From assembly GCF_023715785.1 (NCBI RefSeq), contig NZ_JAMBOX010000019.1, forward strand, positions 27,921-91,920: a stretch of 64,000 nucleotides of DNA, read 5' to 3'. This stretch comes from Neobacillus niacini (GTDB taxonomy: Bacteria; Bacillota; Bacilli; Bacillales; Cytobacillaceae). This document shows positions 62,177-64,000 of this stretch, in pieces (the first letter of the stretch is position 1; each line of letters begins with the position of its first letter). A program made the position numbers and the translations under genes. Below the pieces are notes generated by a model that was not told the DNA's origin, searched no databases, and saw only the letters and a program-made list of their open reading frames with translations.

Positions 62177-62242
62177 TTGGTTTGGGTTTATGGGGTTGGT
62201 GCGAGCTTAATCGAGGTTAGAAAAGGGAAATGGTTTTTATAA
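62177..62242 (+). CDS. Possible 21-codon small ORF
   Basis: TTG start six bases after GGAGAGGTG, encoding a Val/Gly/Trp-containing hydrophobic peptide (VWVYGVGASLIEVRKGKWFL) and ending TAA. Only the ribosome site supports it. Confidence 0.25.
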   Translation: MVWVYGVGASLIEVRKGKWFL

Positions 62243-62281
62243 CCATGGTAAAGGACAAGATCAGGTTAAAAATAACGTAAT

Positions 62282-62514
62282 TGTCTTTTAGATTATGTCT
62301 ATTAGACATTTCATCTAACATTAGGGGCAAAGTGTCTTTTAGAAGGCTTCTATTAGACAAAATTAGCTTAGTGAGCTCCAAAGTGTCTTTTAGAAAGCCG
62401 GCTATTAGACAAAATTAACCTAGTGAGCTGTAAATTGTCTTTGAGAGGCCGGCTATTAGACAAAATTGACCTGTTCAAGGGAAAAAGTGTCTTTTAGAAG
62501 TGGCATTGACGACA
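62282..62514 (+). repeat. Type A palindromic array, second locus (5 units)
   Basis: Units start at 62282, 62333, 62384, 62436 and 62488 (periods 51, 51, 52, 52). Each has TGTCTTT(T/G)AGA..., a variable loop and CTATTAGACA; the last unit has lost its right arm. The spacers (AAATTAGCTTAGTGAGCT type) differ from those at 8983-9214. The middle units carry compensating loop changes (AGAAGGCTTCT, GAAAGCCGGC). Confidence 0.93.
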
Positions 62515-62610
62515 ATTTTACCTAAAAGTCATTTGAAAGTGTTGCCAAGAGGCCCTATTAACGACAGTATTAACAAAAAAACTACTAAAGCTGCCGCCAA
62601 TATACCTCAA

Positions 62611-62648
62611 ATAAAATAAAAAACCCCAAATCTCCAAAGATTTAGGGT
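62611..62648 (-). terminator. Terminator of the tRNA cluster
   Basis: ACCCTAAATCT / AGATTTGGGGT stem on the minus strand, then TTTTTTATTTTATTT. Confidence 0.92.
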
Positions 62649-62669
62649 GAACTTTTGATATGTAATAGA

Positions 62670-62745
62670 TGGTGGAGCCTAGCGGGATCGAACCGCTGGC
62701 CTCCTGCGTGCAAAGCAGGCGCTCTCCCAGCTGAGCTAAGGCCCC
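62670..62745 (-). tRNA. tRNA-Ala(UGC)
   Basis: 76 bases, complete cloverleaf with anticodon TGC, GGTTCGATC T-loop and encoded CCA. Confidence 0.97.
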
Positions 62746-62750
62746 ATAAA

Positions 62751-62825
62751 TGGAGCGGAAGACGGGATTCGAACCCGCGACCCCCACCTTGGCAAGGTGA
62801 TGTTCTACCACTGAACTACTTCCGC
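62751..62825 (-). tRNA. tRNA-Gly(GCC)
   Basis: 75 bases, anticodon GCC, T-arm GGGTTCGAATCCC, encoded CCA. Confidence 0.97.
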
Positions 62826-62833
62826 AAATTCAT

Positions 62834-62867
62834 AAAAAAACCCCAGGATGCAGTACCCCGGGGTTTT
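62834..62867 (-). terminator. Terminator inside the tRNA cluster
   Basis: AAAACCCC...GGGGTTTT followed on the minus strand by TTT, between tRNA-Lys and tRNA-Gly. Confidence 0.6.
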
Positions 62868-62876
62868 CAATAATTA

Positions 62877-62949
62877 TGAGCCATGAAGGACTCGAACCTT
62901 CGACCCTCTGATTAAAAGTCAGATGCTCTACCGACTGAGCTAATGGCTC
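62877..62949 (-). tRNA. tRNA-Lys(UUU)
   Basis: 73 bases, anticodon TTT, T-arm AGGTTCGAGTCCT. CCA is not encoded; the discriminator A is followed by TAATTA. Confidence 0.97.
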
Positions 62950-62955
62950 ACTAAA

Positions 62956-63030
62956 TGGCTGGGCTAGCTGGATTCGAACCAACGAATGACGGAGTCAAAG
63001 TCCGTTGCCTTACCGCTTGGCTATAGCCCA
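62956..63030 (-). tRNA. tRNA-Gln(UUG)
   Basis: 75 bases, anticodon TTG, T-loop GGTTCGAATC, encoded CCA. Confidence 0.97.
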
Positions 63031-63076
63031 ATAATGGGATACTAGTTAGCATGTCCAATTTTTGAAAAAATATAAG

Positions 63077-63161
63077 TGGTGGTGGGGGACGGATTCGAAC
63101 CGCCGAACCCTGAGGGAGCGGATTTACAGTCCGCCGCGTTTAGCCACTTCGCTACCCCACC
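63077..63161 (-). tRNA. tRNA-Tyr(GUA)
   Basis: 85 bases with a long variable arm, anticodon GTA, encoded CCA. Confidence 0.97.
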
Positions 63162-63169
63162 AGAAATAG

Positions 63170-63245
<76 letters not shown>

Positions 63246-63260
63246 ATAATAGAAATTATA

Positions 63261-63336
63261 TGGTGGAGGATGACGGGATCGAACCGCCGACCCTCTGCTT
63301 GTAAGGCAGATGCTCTCCCAGCTGAGCTAATCCTCC
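63261..63336 (-). tRNA. tRNA-Val(UAC)
   Basis: 76 bases, anticodon TAC, T-loop GGTTCGATC, encoded CCA. Confidence 0.97.
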
Positions 63337-63341
63337 GTTAA

Positions 63342-63416
63342 TGGTGACCCCTACGGGATTCGAACCCGTGTTACCGCCGTGAAAGGGCGGTGTCTTAACC
63401 GCTTGACCAAGGGGCC
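63342..63416 (-). tRNA. tRNA-Glu(UUC)
   Basis: 75 bases, anticodon TTC, T-loop GGTTCGAATC, encoded CCA. Confidence 0.97.
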
Positions 63417-63430
63417 TTTTTAATCAAATA

Positions 63431-63503
63431 AGCTTCCAAGCGGGCTCGAACCGCTGACCTCTTCCTTACCATGGAAGTGCTCTACCTACTGAGCTATGGA
63501 AGC
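63431..63503 (-). tRNA. tRNA-Thr(GGU)
   Basis: 73 bases, acceptor GCTTCCA/TGGAAGC, anticodon GGT, discriminator T. CCA is not encoded. Confidence 0.93.
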
Positions 63504-63529
63504 ATACTAGCTTTTTGGTAAAAACAAAA

Positions 63530-63604
63530 TGGCTCCGCAGGTAGGATTCGAACCTACGACCGATCGGTTAACAGCCGATAGCTCTACCACTGAGCTACTG
63601 CGGA
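63530..63604 (-). tRNA. tRNA-Asn(GUU)
   Basis: 75 bases, anticodon GTT, T-arm AGGTTCGAATCCT, encoded CCA; first tRNA after 5S. Confidence 0.97.
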
Positions 63605-63615
63605 ATAATAATGGT

Positions 63616-63732
<117 letters not shown>

Positions 63733-63987
63733 CCATATATTAGACACTTTTTTATTATAATGTCTTTTTTATATTTTTCAAGAGGTAATTTAAACTTTTT
63801 TCATTCCCTCAAAACTAGATAATGCAGAAGAAGTATAAGTAAACCGAATAATCATTATGACTTGTCTAGCTTTGGCTCCTAACTTCTCGGCCGTTTCGGT
63901 CCGTCCCTACAAATCCAAAACCGGGATTTGCAGTGCCAGCCCTCCAACGTCTCTCGAAGTTGAACAGTCGCCTCCGCTTTTCTATTT
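63733..63987 (-). other. 23S-5S internal spacer
   Basis: About 255 bases, long for this spacer. It includes TGTCTAGCTTTGGCTCCTA (63864 on), related to the dispersed repeat at 27788, a GTTTCGGTCCG stretch, and AT-rich sequence beside 5S. Confidence 0.7.
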
Positions 63988-64000
63988 GGTTAAGTCCTCG
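63988..64000 (-). rRNA. 23S ribosomal RNA, 3' end only
   Basis: On the minus strand CGAGGACTTAACC, the conserved 3' terminus of Bacillus 23S rRNA, runs off the window edge. Confidence 0.8.

Noticed and set aside
61808..62242. 144-codon plus-strand frame over the rocF start
   Set aside because: Mostly antisense to rocF. Only its last 21 codons after a ribosome site were kept, as a low-confidence small ORF.
63733..63770. TATTAGACAC...TGTCTTTT beside 5S as a further type A unit
   Set aside because: Arms are only five bases and in the order of the interval, not the core; likely coincidence or a processing stem.

Overview
The window looks like chromosome of a Gram-positive, endospore-forming Bacillaceae (Bacillus/Neobacillus-like). 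The evidence is a GerA-type germination operon, strong AGGAGG ribosome sites with frequent TTG/GTG starts, the sigW-rsiW-cdaA-cdaR-glmM-glmS block with a glmS ribozyme, and a 23S-5S-tRNA cluster of Bacillus type. No taxon below family is claimed.

Layout. 0-5 kb: end of a ger operon, a ribbon-helix-helix/SPFH pair and bcrC, then a helically phased palindrome array (4942-5154). 5-19 kb: a three-gene ABC-2 exporter, a NERD nuclease gene with a 51-bp palindromic repeat array behind it, a LysM/M14 spore-type peptidase, a methyltransferase with an apparent leader attenuator, glcD, a 2-oxoacid dehydrogenase E1a-E1b-E2 operon, small stress genes, and a second NERD gene followed by a 52-bp palindromic array. 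19-32 kb: an esterase, ywrD-ywrB-ywrA (gamma-glutamyltransferase and split chromate-type transporter) behind a five-gene peptide ABC importer, an Lrp regulator, aminopeptidase AmpS and a frameshifted MFS pump. 33-46 kb: redox and electrophile genes (an old-yellow-enzyme reductase with a Rex-like operator, catDE plus a luciferase-like enzyme, an FMN reductase with three MhqR-like boxes), then an aconitase-X operon with a divergent LysR regulator. 46-54 kb: an AT-rich segment bounded by two direct copies of an 85-bp terminator-containing sequence. It holds a two-component system, a beta-propeller lipoprotein, a FixH-like lipoprotein, a PepSY membrane protein, a possible HNH protein and broken genes. 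54-64 kb: conserved core (glmS, glmM, cdaR, cdaA, rsiW, sigW, rocF), ten tRNA genes, 5S rRNA and the 23S 3' end.

How it works together. The core block makes UDP-GlcNAc precursors, c-di-AMP and the sigma-W envelope stress response. The 24-32 kb block reads as peptide uptake plus peptide and gamma-glutamyl hydrolysis under an Lrp regulator. The 33-42 kb block reads as defence against quinones and electrophiles. The most unusual signals are three unrelated palindromic tandem arrays (periods about 32.5, 51 and 52 bp). Two of them lie just past the terminator of each of two paralogous NERD-zinc-ribbon nuclease genes, and relatives of both arrays occur elsewhere in the window.
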